In this document: one piece after another, positions 8,606 to 17,032 of the stretch
Position numbering within the stretch: position 1 is the first letter of the stretch
How the letters are laid out: every line of letters begins with the position of its first letter
NCBI RefSeq assembly: GCF_902497875.1
Contig: NZ_CABVHY010000005.1
Location: 186,001 to 250,000 of the forward strand
Direction of reading: 5' to 3'
Source of the DNA: Pseudomonas fluorescens
GTDB lineage: Bacteria > Pseudomonadota > Gammaproteobacteria > Pseudomonadales > Pseudomonadaceae
Length of the DNA: 64,000 nucleotides
Notes under the pieces: model-generated
Databases searched by the model: none
Told to the model about the DNA's origin: nothing
Seen by the model: only the letters and a program-made list of their open reading frames with translations
Made by a program: the position numbers and the translations under genes

Positions 8606-9706
8606 ATGATTCCGATCCGTTGTTTGCAACTGGCCCTGGCCTCAGTCTTCAGTTTCAGTCTCGCCCAAGCCGACGCCGCCGAGGCCCAGGTGAATATCTA
8701 CAACTGGTACGACTTCATCGCCCCGGATGCGACGAAAAACTTCCAGAAGGAGACGGGCATCCGGGCAATGTATGACGTGTTCGACAACAGCGATGTCATG
8801 CAGAGCAAACTCATGGCCGGTCGCAGCGGCTACGACGTCGTGGTTGCCACCGGCGACCTGCTGCCGAACCTGATCAAGGCCGGAGTGCTCAAAGAGCTGG
8901 ATCAGTCGCAATTGTCCAATTGGCCTCATCTCGATCCGGAGATCCTCGCCAAATTGCACAGCAATGATCCGGGGAATCGCTATGCGGCTCCGTACATGTG
9001 GGGGACCACCGGGATTGGCTATGACGAGGACAAGGTAGCGTCGATCCTCGGCCCCGACGCGCCGGTGAACTCTTGGGACTTGATCTTCAAGGAGGAGAAC
9101 CTGGCCAGGTTGAGCCAGTGCGGCGTGGCCATGCTGGACGCGCCCGGCGAGATCATCCCGATCGCGTTGCATTACCTCGGACTACCTCACAACAGCCAGA
9201 ACCCCGAGGACTACCGCAAGGCCGAGGCGCTGCTGCTGAAGCTGCGTCCGCACATCCGTTACTTCGACTCATCCAAATTCATCACCGACCTGGCCAACGG
9301 CAACGTCTGTGTGGTGCTGGGTTGGGCGGGGGGAGTCCAGGACGCCAAAACATCGTCAGAGTTTGCCGGCAATGGTCGCAAGATTCGCTACAGCATCCCC
9401 CGTGAAGGTGCACCGGTGTGGGTGGAAAGCATGGTGTTGCTCAACGATGCGCCCAATCCGAAGCAAGGGTTGGCGTTCATCAACTACATGTTGCGCCCGG
9501 AAGTCATCGCTCAGTCGTCCAACTACCTGAACTACCCAAATGCCAACAAGGATTCCAGGTCGCTGGTCGAGGAGAAAATTCGCAACAACCCTGCCATTTA
9601 CCCGACCAAGGAGGTCTTGGACACTCTGTTCCCTCTCGAGCCATTGCCGCTGAAACTGGAACGTGTACGTACCCGAGTGTGGAGCAAGGTCAAGAGCGGC
9701 AGTTGA
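8606..9706 (+). CDS. Periplasmic polyamine-binding protein, PotF/SpuD type
   Basis: A 366-residue extracellular solute-binding protein of the spermidine/putrescine family. The N-terminus (MIPIRCLQLALASVFSFSLAQADA) is a Sec signal peptide. The mature part opens with VNIYNWYDFIAPD, the hallmark of PotD/PotF proteins, and contains YMWGTTGIGYDEDKV and SWDLIF. ATG 8606 has CTGGAG at proper spacing; the frame is open to 8579. No permease or ATPase genes adjoin it, so it is an orphan binding protein that must use a transporter encoded elsewhere. Its association with the amidase, aminopeptidase and LuxR genes suggests its ligand is an amine or an amide derivative rather than a plain polyamine; this is inference. 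Confidence 0.88.
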   Translation: MIPIRCLQLALASVFSFSLAQADAAEAQVNIYNWYDFIAPDATKNFQKETGIRAMYDVFDNSDVMQSKLMAGRSGYDVVVATGDLLPNLIKAGVLKELDQSQLSNWPHLDPEILAKLHSNDPGNRYAAPYMWGTTGIGYDEDKVASILGPDAPVNSWDLIFKEENLARLSQCGVAMLDAPGEIIPIALHYLGLPHNSQNPEDYRKAEALLLKLRPHIRYFDSSKFITDLANGNVCVVLGWAGGVQDAKTSSEFAGNGRKIRYSIPREGAPVWVESMVLLNDAPNPKQGLAFINYMLRPEVIAQSSNYLNYPNANKDSRSLVEEKIRNNPAIYPTKEVLDTLFPLEPLPLKLERVRTRVWSKVKSGS

Positions 9707-9766
9707 TCGGGCAGGTAGGGCATCCTGGCTTCCAGGGGGTAAGCCGGTTTAGCGGGTCACGCCGTA

Positions 9767-9979
9767 TTACCCTTTACGCGGTGCTTCGACAGGCGGCGTA
9801 CCGTCGTGAAACAGCTGCTTGAGCTGCGTGCGCAGTTCCGCCGAATCGCTATGTTTATGCGCAGCCACCGCATGCTGTACGGCTGCCTCGAGCAGTTCGT
9901 TTTCGGAGTCTGCCGATAGCGCGACCGAACAATTGATATCGCTCGGAAATTCGCGGCAATCGATGTATTTGCGAGTCAT
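9767..9979 (-). CDS. DUF1059-type small protein
   Basis: A 70-residue protein opening MTRKYIDCREFPSDINCSV, with the Cys-containing start and SENELLEAAVQHAVAAH core typical of DUF1059. Members are small and cytoplasmic with no established function. A good ribosome-binding site (AGAGGAAA) precedes the ATG at 9979. It is convergent with the PotF-like gene and divergent from the PhyH-type gene. Confidence 0.75.
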   Translation of the reverse strand: MTRKYIDCREFPSDINCSVALSADSENELLEAAVQHAVAAHKHSDSAELRTQLKQLFHDGTPPVEAPRKG

Positions 9980-10208
9980 GGTGGTTTCCTCTGGTGAAGG
10001 CAGGCTGCGCAGCCTGGGCGAGCGAGCACTGGATACGCTACGCGGGTACGTCGGGTACGACGGCGTGGCGCATCGAGTGAGTTTCGGTACTTGAAGTATA
10101 TGCCAGGGGAGGAAGCGGTTGATTTGAGCCGACCCGAGGGTACTTGGCGCGATAACCCGCGCCGTGCAAGGATGGCTGGAGAGATTCGCGCTTGCCGGGG
10201 TGCCTGCC

Positions 10209-10979
10209 ATGGCCACCACTGAAGTTTCGCCACGCCTGACCAGCAGGCGTCTGCGGGCCTTGCACACAGACGGTTTTGTCCTGTTGCCCAAGGTGCTGAA
10301 TGGGGTGCAGATGGAAAGCCTGCGCAATGCTATTGATCACCTCAAGCCTCAACACTGGGACTACAGCGGCCTGCTCGAGCATTACGCCTGCGTGTTCAAT
10401 CGCGATCCGCTGTGGCTGCCGTTTCTCGACCTGCCCGGGATCATCGAGTTGGCCGAAGCGGCCCTCGGCGACGATTGCCACCTGATCGGCCAGACAGCCT
10501 GGCGCAGTCACCCTGGCTTCACCGGCCTGGCACTGCACCTGGATTATCTGGTGATGGAGCTGCCCCCCGACCTGTTGGCCGATCCGGGTTTCCAGTTGCC
10601 GATGCAGATCTGCACCGTTCACCTCTACCTGGATGATATCGACGCCGACCTGTGCCCGACCCGCGTGATCCCCGGCAGCCACCGCGCCGGCCGCGCGCCG
10701 GTTGTCGGCGAAACCCAGTGGCAAGGTCGGGCAGCTCAACCGGTGTTGTGCCAGGCCGGCGACGCCCTGATGTTTCGCAGCGAACTATGGCACGCCGGCA
10801 GCAACAACCGGACCCCGGACCGCAGCCGCTACCTGTTGCAGGTGCACTATGGCCGGCGAATGGTGGCGCAGAAATTCTCGCCGTACCTGCACTGGCGCTT
10901 CAATCCTGAAGTGCTGGCCGCCGCCACACCGCGTCAGTTGCGGCTGCTGGGCGATCATCTGGAGGCTGAATACGATTGA
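10209..10979 (+). CDS. Phytanoyl-CoA dioxygenase (PhyH) family protein
   Basis: The product is about 256 residues from ATG 10209, or 271 from GTG 10164. It looks like a non-haem Fe(II)/2-oxoglutarate dioxygenase of the PhyH group. The HxD iron-binding pair is visible in LALHLDYLV and the distal His in SELWHAGSNNRTPD, followed by an Arg (DRSR) that could bind 2-oxoglutarate. VIPGSHRAGR is the conserved gift-for-His-like loop of the family. The substrate is unknown. Neighbours (DUF1059 and TIGR03067) give no pathway. It converges on the TIGR03067 gene. Confidence 0.82.
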   Translation: MATTEVSPRLTSRRLRALHTDGFVLLPKVLNGVQMESLRNAIDHLKPQHWDYSGLLEHYACVFNRDPLWLPFLDLPGIIELAEAALGDDCHLIGQTAWRSHPGFTGLALHLDYLVMELPPDLLADPGFQLPMQICTVHLYLDDIDADLCPTRVIPGSHRAGRAPVVGETQWQGRAAQPVLCQAGDALMFRSELWHAGSNNRTPDRSRYLLQVHYGRRMVAQKFSPYLHWRFNPEVLAAATPRQLRLLGDHLEAEYD

Positions 10980-10990
10980 ATTGCCGGGCA

Positions 10991-11016
10991 AGCCCTATCG
11001 ATTTTCGGGTAGGGCT
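10991..11016. terminator. Possible hairpin between convergent genes
   Basis: AGCCCTA and TAGGGCT form a 7-bp stem around a T-rich 12-base loop between the PhyH-type gene and the TIGR03067 gene. There is no clear T-tract on either side, so termination is tentative. Confidence 0.35.
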
Positions 11017-11432
11017 CAGGACGCTCGCTGGCGAATGAACGTGCGCATGGTTTCGCCCTGTCTGGTGCGGAACTCTGTGGGTCTGTCGCAGCCTTCGTCG
11101 CCAGCAATGAAAACGAAATGATCATCTTCGAGGGTGTAACTGGCGGGCAGCTGTTTTCCTTGGTCCGCACCCATCGAATCGATCCAGGTAATGGATTTTG
11201 GCGTGGTGGACGCATCGAGGGTAAAACTGCCGGCCAGCAGCACAGCACCTTCAGGGGCGACCACTGTGAATTGGTTGCCTGTTATGGTGGTCAACGCGCC
11301 AGGTGCGCCATGTTCATCCGGCGGGTTCAAGACGCCGCTGTCTTCCAGGGCGATTTGTTCCCAAGGGCCTTGTAGCGCTTGCAGGTCGATTTCGTTGCGG
11401 GTGTCGTCCTGACGGTTGAAAAAGCCAGACAT
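11016..11432 (-). CDS. TIGR03067-type protein
   Basis: A 138-residue protein with the LQGPWEQIALEDSG...LLAGSFTLDASTTPKSITW pattern of TIGR03067 domains, predicted as a small lipocalin-like beta-barrel. Function is unknown. No signal peptide is visible. The ATG at 11432 is preceded by AAGGAATTGAG. Confidence 0.7.
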   Translation of the reverse strand: MSGFFNRQDDTRNEIDLQALQGPWEQIALEDSGVLNPPDEHGAPGALTTITGNQFTVVAPEGAVLLAGSFTLDASTTPKSITWIDSMGADQGKQLPASYTLEDDHFVFIAGDEGCDRPTEFRTRQGETMRTFIRQRAS

Positions 11433-11567
11433 CTCAATTCCTTTTATTGACGTGACGCGCTGCGATACAGGCCGTCGTCCGGACTGGAAAATACCTCACT
11501 GGCGCCGACGATAGCTACCCGTCCCTGCGGGCAGCGCTCATCGCGCCGGTCAATGGGTCAGTGGACG

Positions 11568-11852
11568 CTAGACGTAAGGCTGACCACTGAACCCTCTAGG
11601 CAGGCGTTGCTGGCCTGGCATATCGGTGAGTCTTTGTATCCAGGATACGCGCCAGTCAACCGCTGCGTGAGGGATCTTGGCTTTGCGTGCGGCCCTGCGT
11701 GCTGCGTTGCGGCTGTCTTTTTGAGCATTCTTGAAGGCGTCGGTGTTGCGGCAGCTGCGGCATTTGACCCGCGCAAATTCAGTGGTTGAACTGAGGTTGT
11801 CGCCATGGTGGCCGCAGGCTAGATGCCCGGCGGTCCTGTAGTGGGTGACCAT
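11568..11852 (-). CDS. Small basic protein with Cys/His motif, unknown function
   Basis: A 94-residue ORF with an excellent ribosome-binding site (AAGGAG, 8 bases before ATG 11852). The N-terminal half has HLACGHHGD and CRSC about 20 residues later, a spacing that could form a small zinc ribbon. A very basic segment (KNAQKDSRNAARRAARKAK) follows. I do not recognise a named family. Metal or nucleic-acid binding is inference from composition only. Confidence 0.55.
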   Translation of the reverse strand: MVTHYRTAGHLACGHHGDNLSSTTEFARVKCRSCRNTDAFKNAQKDSRNAARRAARKAKIPHAAVDWRVSWIQRLTDMPGQQRLPRGFSGQPYV

Positions 11853-12081
11853 CTGTGAATCTCCTTCGCAGTGAGTGCGGTGCAGGGATTCGCAGCCTGG
11901 TTAACGATTGAAAAGGGCCGAAAGCCCACGGTTGGTCGCGATCCCGTTCAATGTTTAGACACCGGCGTATGGGGCACGTTCGCCGCCAGGTTGCGAGGGG
12001 TGTTTTCTTCAATACAGGGGGCACGGCACTCTTTTAACTTGAACCCTGGAATAACCCCTACTGATCTGAAGAAGGTGTGCA

Positions 12082-12669
12082 ATGAGCTTGATTGTTTCCA
12101 TGGCCGCGTTTGCGCTGGCGTCCTCGATTACCCCTGGGCCGGTCAATATCGTCGCCTTGAGTTCGGGCGCGCAATTCGGCTTTCGCGCCAGCCTGCGGCA
12201 TGTGGCCGGCGCGACCCTCGGGTTCGTGCTGTTGTTGGTACTGATGGGCCTGGGCCTGCATGAAGTGCTGCTGCTCTGGCCGTCGCTGACCCGGGTGGTG
12301 CAACTGGCTGGGGTGGCGTTTCTGTTGTTCATGGCCTTCAAACTGGCGGTCGACAATGGTCAACTGAATACGGACGGCACGGGCAGGGCGCCATCGATGT
12401 TCTACGGTGCGCTCATGCAATGGCTCAACCCCAAAGCCTGGCTCGCCTGCGTGGCGGGGATGGGCGCGTTCGCGGCGAATGGCGAGGCATCGCTGATCTG
12501 GACGTTTGCCGCGGTGTATCTGGTGGTCTGCTACGTGTCGGTGGGGTGCTGGGCTTATGCCGGGACTTTTCTGCGGCACTATCTGGGTAATCCCAAGGGC
12601 ATGCGTTTGTTCAATCGGTTGATGGCGTTGCTGCTGGCGGCGAGTGCGGTTTATTTGGTGTTGCCGTAG
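12082..12669 (+). CDS. LysE-family amino-acid exporter
   Basis: A 195-residue inner-membrane protein with about six hydrophobic segments. The family motif near the N-terminus is present (SSITPGPVNIVALSSGAQFGFRASLRHVAGATLGF), as is the NPKAW motif (QWLNPKAWLACV). LysE/RhtB exporters pump out amino acids or their analogues. The neighbouring minus-strand AraC regulator at 12847 resembles those often paired with LysE transporters; it probably controls this gene. The pair is convergent, separated by a REP pair. Confidence 0.9.
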   Translation: MSLIVSMAAFALASSITPGPVNIVALSSGAQFGFRASLRHVAGATLGFVLLLVLMGLGLHEVLLLWPSLTRVVQLAGVAFLLFMAFKLAVDNGQLNTDGTGRAPSMFYGALMQWLNPKAWLACVAGMGAFAANGEASLIWTFAAVYLVVCYVSVGCWAYAGTFLRHYLGNPKGMRLFNRLMALLLAASAVYLVLP

Positions 12670-12712
12670 GCAGAGAAGGCCCTGCGAAGGGTATTCAAAA
12701 GTCGCACGCTGA

Positions 12713-12836
12713 CCCCTGTGGGAGCGAGCTTGCTCGCGATGATCGTTAACGATAACGCGTGTTTTCTGAATGAACGCGCCGCCCTTGAGTCCATCGCGAG
12801 CAATCGAGCGTCGACCGGCTGCTCCTACAGAGATCG
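12713..12836. repeat. REP doublet (inverted pair)
   Basis: A REP-type sequence CTGTGGGAGCGAGCTTGCTC followed by GCGAT is answered about 80 bases later by an inverted, more diverged copy (ATCGCGAGCAATCGAGC ... GCTCCTACAG). This is the usual arrangement of Pseudomonas REP doublets between convergent genes. Confidence 0.7.
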
Positions 12837-12846
12837 CGGGTGACGC

Positions 12847-13680
12847 TTAGCCCCGATACTGCCCCGGCGTCGCGGCCAGATGCTGTTTGAAGGCTCGCTG
12901 AAAATGCGCCTGATCGGCAAACCCGGCCTCCAGCGCGACATCGGCAATCAACTTGCCGCTGCGCAGTTGCGCCCGGGCGAACTGGATGCGGCGGTTGACC
13001 AGGTACGCATGGGGCGTCATGCCGTAGTGCTGTTTGAAGGCGCGGATCAGGTAGGACGCCGACAGCTCTGCCGCTTCGCAGATGTCTTCGAGCTTCAGGG
13101 CCGAGGTGCAGTGGTCGTCAATGTAGGCTGCGGCCCGTTCCAGCTTGAGGTTGACTTCGCGACCGGGGAGTTCTGCCGGGTTGAGCCTTTGCTGCAGTTC
13201 GGAAAAAAACGCCACCGTGGCCCTGTGTTTGTGCCGTGTTTCGAGCTGTTCGTCGATCAGTACCTCATACAGCCGGTTCAACTCTGCATACAGGCGGGCA
13301 TCGGTGCTGTGGGTGGTGGAAAAGGCCCGGAAACCCAGCTCCGGGCTGAAACCCAACCGGTGCTGAAGCTCGGTCAGCCACGGCGTGTCGACGTAGAACA
13401 TGCGATAAGACCAGGGTTGATCGTCGATCGGGTTGCAGGCGTGGACTTCGCCGGGGTTCATCAGCACCACCGTGCCGGCACCAACCCGCAGCTGGCTGCT
13501 TTCATGGAGATAGGTGCTGTGCCCGGCGGTGATTGCGCCGATGGAAAAATGCTCGTGGGAATGCCGGGCATAGCAGACCTCACGACCGTCCGCGATGGAG
13601 CGTGCCTCGATGAACGGCAGCCCCGGGTCACGCCAGAAACGTGGCGCCTTGTCGGCATCTTTCGTAAGGTTTCGGGTCAT
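12847..13680 (-). CDS. AraC-family transcriptional regulator
   Basis: 277 residues: an N-terminal cupin-type ligand domain (HSHEHFSIGAITAGHSTYLHE...VLMNPGEVHACNP) and a C-terminal pair of helix-turn-helix motifs (LKLEDICEAAELSASYLIRAFKQHYGMTPHAYLVNRRI; IADVALEAGFADQAHFQRAFKQHLAATPGQYR). This architecture is frequent beside LysE exporters, where it activates the exporter in response to an amino acid; that link is inferred here. ATG 13680 follows ACGAAAGATGC weakly. Confidence 0.88.
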   Translation of the reverse strand: MTRNLTKDADKAPRFWRDPGLPFIEARSIADGREVCYARHSHEHFSIGAITAGHSTYLHESSQLRVGAGTVVLMNPGEVHACNPIDDQPWSYRMFYVDTPWLTELQHRLGFSPELGFRAFSTTHSTDARLYAELNRLYEVLIDEQLETRHKHRATVAFFSELQQRLNPAELPGREVNLKLERAAAYIDDHCTSALKLEDICEAAELSASYLIRAFKQHYGMTPHAYLVNRRIQFARAQLRSGKLIADVALEAGFADQAHFQRAFKQHLAATPGQYRG

Positions 13681-13716
13681 CTCAGGCGTCCATCGGCAGG
13701 CCGGTTCTGGAGTGTA

Positions 13717-13880
13717 TTAGCTCTGGCCGGCAAAGGCTTGCTGGAGTGTGGCGATATCGAGTTTTTTCATCTGCAACAGGGCTTGCATGACCCGTTGCGA
13801 CTTTGTAGATAGAACCCGGCAGCGGCCTCGGCCTGATAGTCGAACCACAGGCATGGGGTGATCTTTTGAATGCGTTGCAT
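13717..13880 (-). pseudogene. phnB/VOC-like gene with large internal deletion
   Basis: The start (MQRIQKITPCLWFDYQAEAAAGFY, after a strong GAGGAG) is that of the PhnB/3-demethylubiquinone-like VOC family. The DNA then jumps directly to the family's C-terminal end, SQRVMQALLQMKKLDIATLQ, which lies in a different frame and ends at the stop at 13717. Intact members are about 155-165 residues as I recall, so roughly 300 bases are missing and a frameshift was created. The join lies at about 13807-13811 (GGGTTCTAT|CTACAAAGTCG). It is not expected to be functional. Confidence 0.8.
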
Positions 13881-14157
13881 GGCGGTTCTCCTCTTCCGGT
13901 AGGCACGCTGAAATAAAGCGTAGCCCGCCGAGAGTCGTCTGGCCGTGCCGTAGATCGACAAAGGCCGCTTCGCTCCTGAGTGAAAAAAGCCGCGCGGATG
14001 AGGCGGTCTTTGCATGACCGGTGGTCGATGAAGGTGGCCTGCGCTGCAAAGTGCGCTTAGCTGTATGGATAACCCAATGCGCGCGTAGACCGGAAAAGGT
14101 CACAGCGACGCAGCTCAAGGACCACGTGGGTCCTGCGATCGGCAGAAGGCGCTAGTC

Positions 14158-14346
14158 ATGCTTACCCTGAATATCAACGCCAACGAGCAGCAATTCGACG
14201 TCGCCGATGACATGTCATTGCTCTGGGTGCTGCGCGACGTTGCGCACTTGACCTGCACCAGGTTGGGCTGTGGCATGGCGCAATGCGGTGCCTGCCGGTC
14301 AACGCCTGCGCGAATTGCCATTGCAACTGGCGGGGGTGTGGGATGA
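14158..14346 (+). pseudogene. Truncated 2Fe-2S subunit (isoquinoline 1-oxidoreductase alpha-like)
   Basis: The first ~47 residues (MLTLNINANEQQFDVADD...LGCGMAQCGAC) are the plant-type 2Fe-2S ferredoxin domain of a molybdenum hydroxylase small subunit, including the CxxxxCxxC cluster motif. Just after CGAC the frame turns into unrelated sequence and stops at 14346. The second 2Fe-2S domain (about 100 residues) is absent. In another frame, bases 14295-14331 read GQRLRELPLQLAG, which looks like the extreme C-terminus of the large molybdopterin subunit. A deletion therefore probably joined the small-subunit start to the large-subunit end. Confidence 0.72.
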
Positions 14347-14546
14347 AAAGACACCTGTTTCTCGGGTCGATAATGTTAATCGGCCTGGGCGGCTATGCCC
14401 CGGACCTGTTTGCCGTCAACGAGGCGGCGTTGGCAGCCTTTACCACGGTGCAGAAAGCCTGCCAGAGCCCGCGCTGCCAGCACGGCCACATCCCCGGCGA
14501 TGCCGCTATCGACTCTGGGCAGAGGCGGGAGGGCCTTGTCCGTTAG
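14343..14546 (+). pseudogene. Truncated isoquinoline-oxidoreductase-associated subunit
   Basis: An ORF of about 67 residues starts at ATG 14343, overlapping the preceding stop as ATGA, which is typical of an operon. It has a signal-like start (MKRHLFLGSIMLIGLGGYA) and NEAALAAFTTVQKACQSPRCQ. This resembles, from memory, the third protein of iorAB-type operons, a cytochrome-like subunit. The expected NCHIPGDAP (CxxCH) region reads QHGHIPGDAA, so the haem motif is lost, and the protein then runs into unrelated residues and stops. Decay product; identification moderate. Confidence 0.5.
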
Positions 14547-14638
14547 ATCAAGGCCTGGAGACGACCCAGCTTAGTGTGAGAGATATCGAGAAATAGTGTG
14601 CACTGGTCAAAGGAACATACATGCCAAGGGAGTGCGTG

Positions 14639-15604
14639 ATGCTGACCCCAATCAAACCTGTCAATGAGAGTACCCGCGTAAAGACTTTACGCTCGTTGAA
14701 TGTCCTCGACACCGCTCCGGAGGAGCGCTTCGACCGCCTGACCCGTTTGGCCAGGCGCCTGTTCAATGTGCCGATCGCCTTGGTCAGTCTGGTGGACGCA
14801 GACCGGCAGTGGTTCAAGTCCTGTGATGGGCTGGCTGCCAGTGAGACTGGGCGTGATATTTCTTTTTGCGGCCATGCGATCCTTGAGAACCACATCCTGA
14901 TGGTGTCGGATGCGCAGCACGATGAGCGCTTCCATGACAACCCGCTGGTAGTCGGCGATCCAGGCGTTCGTTTTTATGCAGGCTGCCCGCTGACCGCCGC
15001 CAATGGCAGCACACTCGGCACCTTGTGCTTGATCGACACCAAACCCCGCCAACTGGACGACGAAGAGCGCGAGCTGCTGCGTGAGCTGGCGCGCATGGCT
15101 GAGCAGGAGTTGGCGGCAGTGCAGGTGGCGAGCATGGATGAACTGACGCTGCTGTCCAATCGCCGTGGTTTCGAGGCCCTGGCCCAACACGGGTTGAGCG
15201 CCTGTAAACGGTTGAAAAAACCGGCGACGCTGCTATTTTTTTATCTCGACGACTTCAGGCAGATCAACGACCTGTACGGCCATGCCGAGAGTGATCACGC
15301 GCTTAAAACCTTCGCTGACGTGCTTCGCATCGCATTTCGTGAAAGTGATGTGATCGGCCGTTTGGATGGGGATGAATTCGTGGCGTTGCTGACCGGCTCC
15401 CATCTCGTGGAAACTTCGGTAATCATGGCGCGCCTGCAAAAGATTCTGGATGAGCGTAACTCGACCTTGCAGCGCGGCTACGCCATCCGCTTCAGCGTCG
15501 GCCAGATCGAATATGACCCGCAGCGTCACGAATCGATCGAGGGTCTGCTGGCCGATGCCGACTGGGCGATACACACCCATAAGCAAGTGTTCGGAAAAGG
15601 TTAA
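14639..15604 (+). CDS. GAF-GGDEF protein, probable degenerate diguanylate cyclase
   Basis: About 321 residues from ATG 14639 (GGGAG upstream); ATG 14621 with AAGGA is an equally possible start. Residues ~10-150 form a GAF domain with the PIALVSLVDADRQWFKS and ISFCGHAI motifs seen in many GAF-GGDEF proteins. Residues ~160-315 form a GGDEF domain. The active-site loop reads DGDEF instead of GGDEF, and the GHAxGD motif reads GHAESD. The inhibitory I-site RESD is present exactly five residues before it. Cyclic-di-GMP synthesis may thus be reduced or lost while c-di-GMP binding is kept. No hydrophobic segment, so it is cytoplasmic. Confidence 0.85.
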   Translation: MLTPIKPVNESTRVKTLRSLNVLDTAPEERFDRLTRLARRLFNVPIALVSLVDADRQWFKSCDGLAASETGRDISFCGHAILENHILMVSDAQHDERFHDNPLVVGDPGVRFYAGCPLTAANGSTLGTLCLIDTKPRQLDDEERELLRELARMAEQELAAVQVASMDELTLLSNRRGFEALAQHGLSACKRLKKPATLLFFYLDDFRQINDLYGHAESDHALKTFADVLRIAFRESDVIGRLDGDEFVALLTGSHLVETSVIMARLQKILDERNSTLQRGYAIRFSVGQIEYDPQRHESIEGLLADADWAIHTHKQVFGKG

Positions 15605-15620
15605 TACTTCATCCTCGGGC

Positions 15621-16046
15621 TTACTTGGCGAACAGCTGATCGATGTCCTTGAATGCCTTGAACTCCAAGGCGTTGCCGCACGGGTCGAAGAGGAACATGG
15701 TGGCCTGTTCGCCGACCTGGCCCTTGAAGCGGATACCGGGCTCGATCACGAACCGGGTATCGAGGGACTTCAGCCGTTCGGCCAAGGCCTGCCATTCATC
15801 CATTGCCAACACCACCCCAAAATGCGGGACGGGGACATCGTGCCCGTCCACGGCATTGGTGTGGGCGGATTCCTGCGCGGTGGTTTTGGGGTGTGCATGG
15901 ATGACCAGTTGATGGCCGAAGAAATTGAAGTCGACCCACTGCTCGCTCGAACGGCCTTCCTCCAGGCCGAACACCTCACCATAGAAACGCCGTGCGGCAG
16001 GTAGATCGAACACCGGAATGGCCAGGTGAAAGGGAGAAATTCGCAT
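15621..16046 (-). CDS. VOC-family (glyoxalase/dioxygenase fold) protein
   Basis: A 141-residue vicinal-oxygen-chelate protein. N-terminal [26 protein letters not shown] and C-terminal [18 protein letters not shown] are the paired beta-alpha-beta-beta-beta modules. Metal ligands likely include His in FHLAIPV, His in VPHFGVVL and Glu in ALEFKAF. Substrate unknown. It is divergent from a LysR regulator at 16162, with about 115 bp between starts, and is probably its target. ATG 16046 preferred; the frame is open to a TTG at 16055. Confidence 0.82.
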   Translation of the reverse strand: MRISPFHLAIPVFDLPAARRFYGEVFGLEEGRSSEQWVDFNFFGHQLVIHAHPKTTAQESAHTNAVDGHDVPVPHFGVVLAMDEWQALAERLKSLDTRFVIEPGIRFKGQVGEQATMFLFDPCGNALEFKAFKDIDQLFAK

Positions 16047-16161
16047 CGGGATCAAGCCTCGTTCGCTGGGAGTCGGACTGATTCTAGCCTTGTGGTTTTC
16101 GATTAAAAGACGATAATTTTCGCTTCCAGCTCAAATTATTTCGATCAATCGAGGGGCGGCG

Positions 16162-17025
16162 ATGCTTCGGGAACTGAAAACCTTCATTGCCGTGACGCGC
16201 TACGGCACCTTTGCCGCGGCGGGCATGCACATCGGCCTGACCCAGTCGGCGATCAGCGCGCAGATTCGCAATCTGGAGCAGGCGCTGGGCATTCGTCTGT
16301 TCGATCGTACCGGGCGCCAGGCGATCCTCAATGCGGCCGGGCAGCGCGCCTTGCCGATGGCCAGGGAAATCCTCGAGACCTTCAACCGCATGGCGGTCAG
16401 CGATGACGTCAGCGAATTTCGCGGCGAGTTGAAGATCGGCGCGGTGGCCACGGCCCAGACCGGTCTGTTGCCCCAGGCATTATTGCGCTTGCGTCAACAG
16501 GCGCCGAAGCTCGAACCCAAGCTGGTGCCCGGCGTGTCGCTCAATCTGTTGAGTCAGGTGGACACTGGCGAAGTCGATCTGGCGATCCTGATCAAACCGC
16601 CGTTCGAGCTGCCCAAGGAGTTGACTGCCCAGCTCATTCGCCAGGAGCCTTTCGTGCTGATCGTGCCCCCGCACCTGGAGGGTGGGGACCCGCTGCAACT
16701 GCTCGCCGAACAACCCCATGTGCGCTATGACCGAACCTCGTTCGGCGGGCGACTGGTGACGCGTTTCCTGCGGGAACAGCAGATCGAGGTGCAGGTTGCA
16801 CTGGAACTGGATGAGCTGGAAGCCATTGTGAAAATGGTCGAAAGCGGCCTGGGTGTCGCGCTGATTCCCCAAGCCGGTCTCTGGCTCGAATATGGCGCGA
16901 AAGTCAGGATCATCCCGTTGGGGGAACTGACGTTCTACCGCGAGATCGTGCTGCTGGTGCGGCATGGCCAGCGTAATCAACCGATTCAGCAGTTGTTTGC
17001 ACGGTGTTTGCTGGATGAGGAATAA
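16162..17025 (+). CDS. LysR-family transcriptional regulator
   Basis: 287 residues with the N-terminal winged HTH (MLRELKTFIAVTRYGTFAAAGMHIGLTQSAISAQIRNLEQALGIRLFDRTGR) and a substrate-binding-type effector domain. The divergent partner is the VOC gene. The AT-rich stretch at 16097-16145 between them (ATTAAAAGACGATAATTTTC; CAAATTATTTCGATC) is the natural place for operator and promoters. Confidence 0.9.
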   Translation: MLRELKTFIAVTRYGTFAAAGMHIGLTQSAISAQIRNLEQALGIRLFDRTGRQAILNAAGQRALPMAREILETFNRMAVSDDVSEFRGELKIGAVATAQTGLLPQALLRLRQQAPKLEPKLVPGVSLNLLSQVDTGEVDLAILIKPPFELPKELTAQLIRQEPFVLIVPPHLEGGDPLQLLAEQPHVRYDRTSFGGRLVTRFLREQQIEVQVALELDELEAIVKMVESGLGVALIPQAGLWLEYGAKVRIIPLGELTFYREIVLLVRHGQRNQPIQQLFARCLLDEE

Positions 17026-17032
17026 ACGACGA

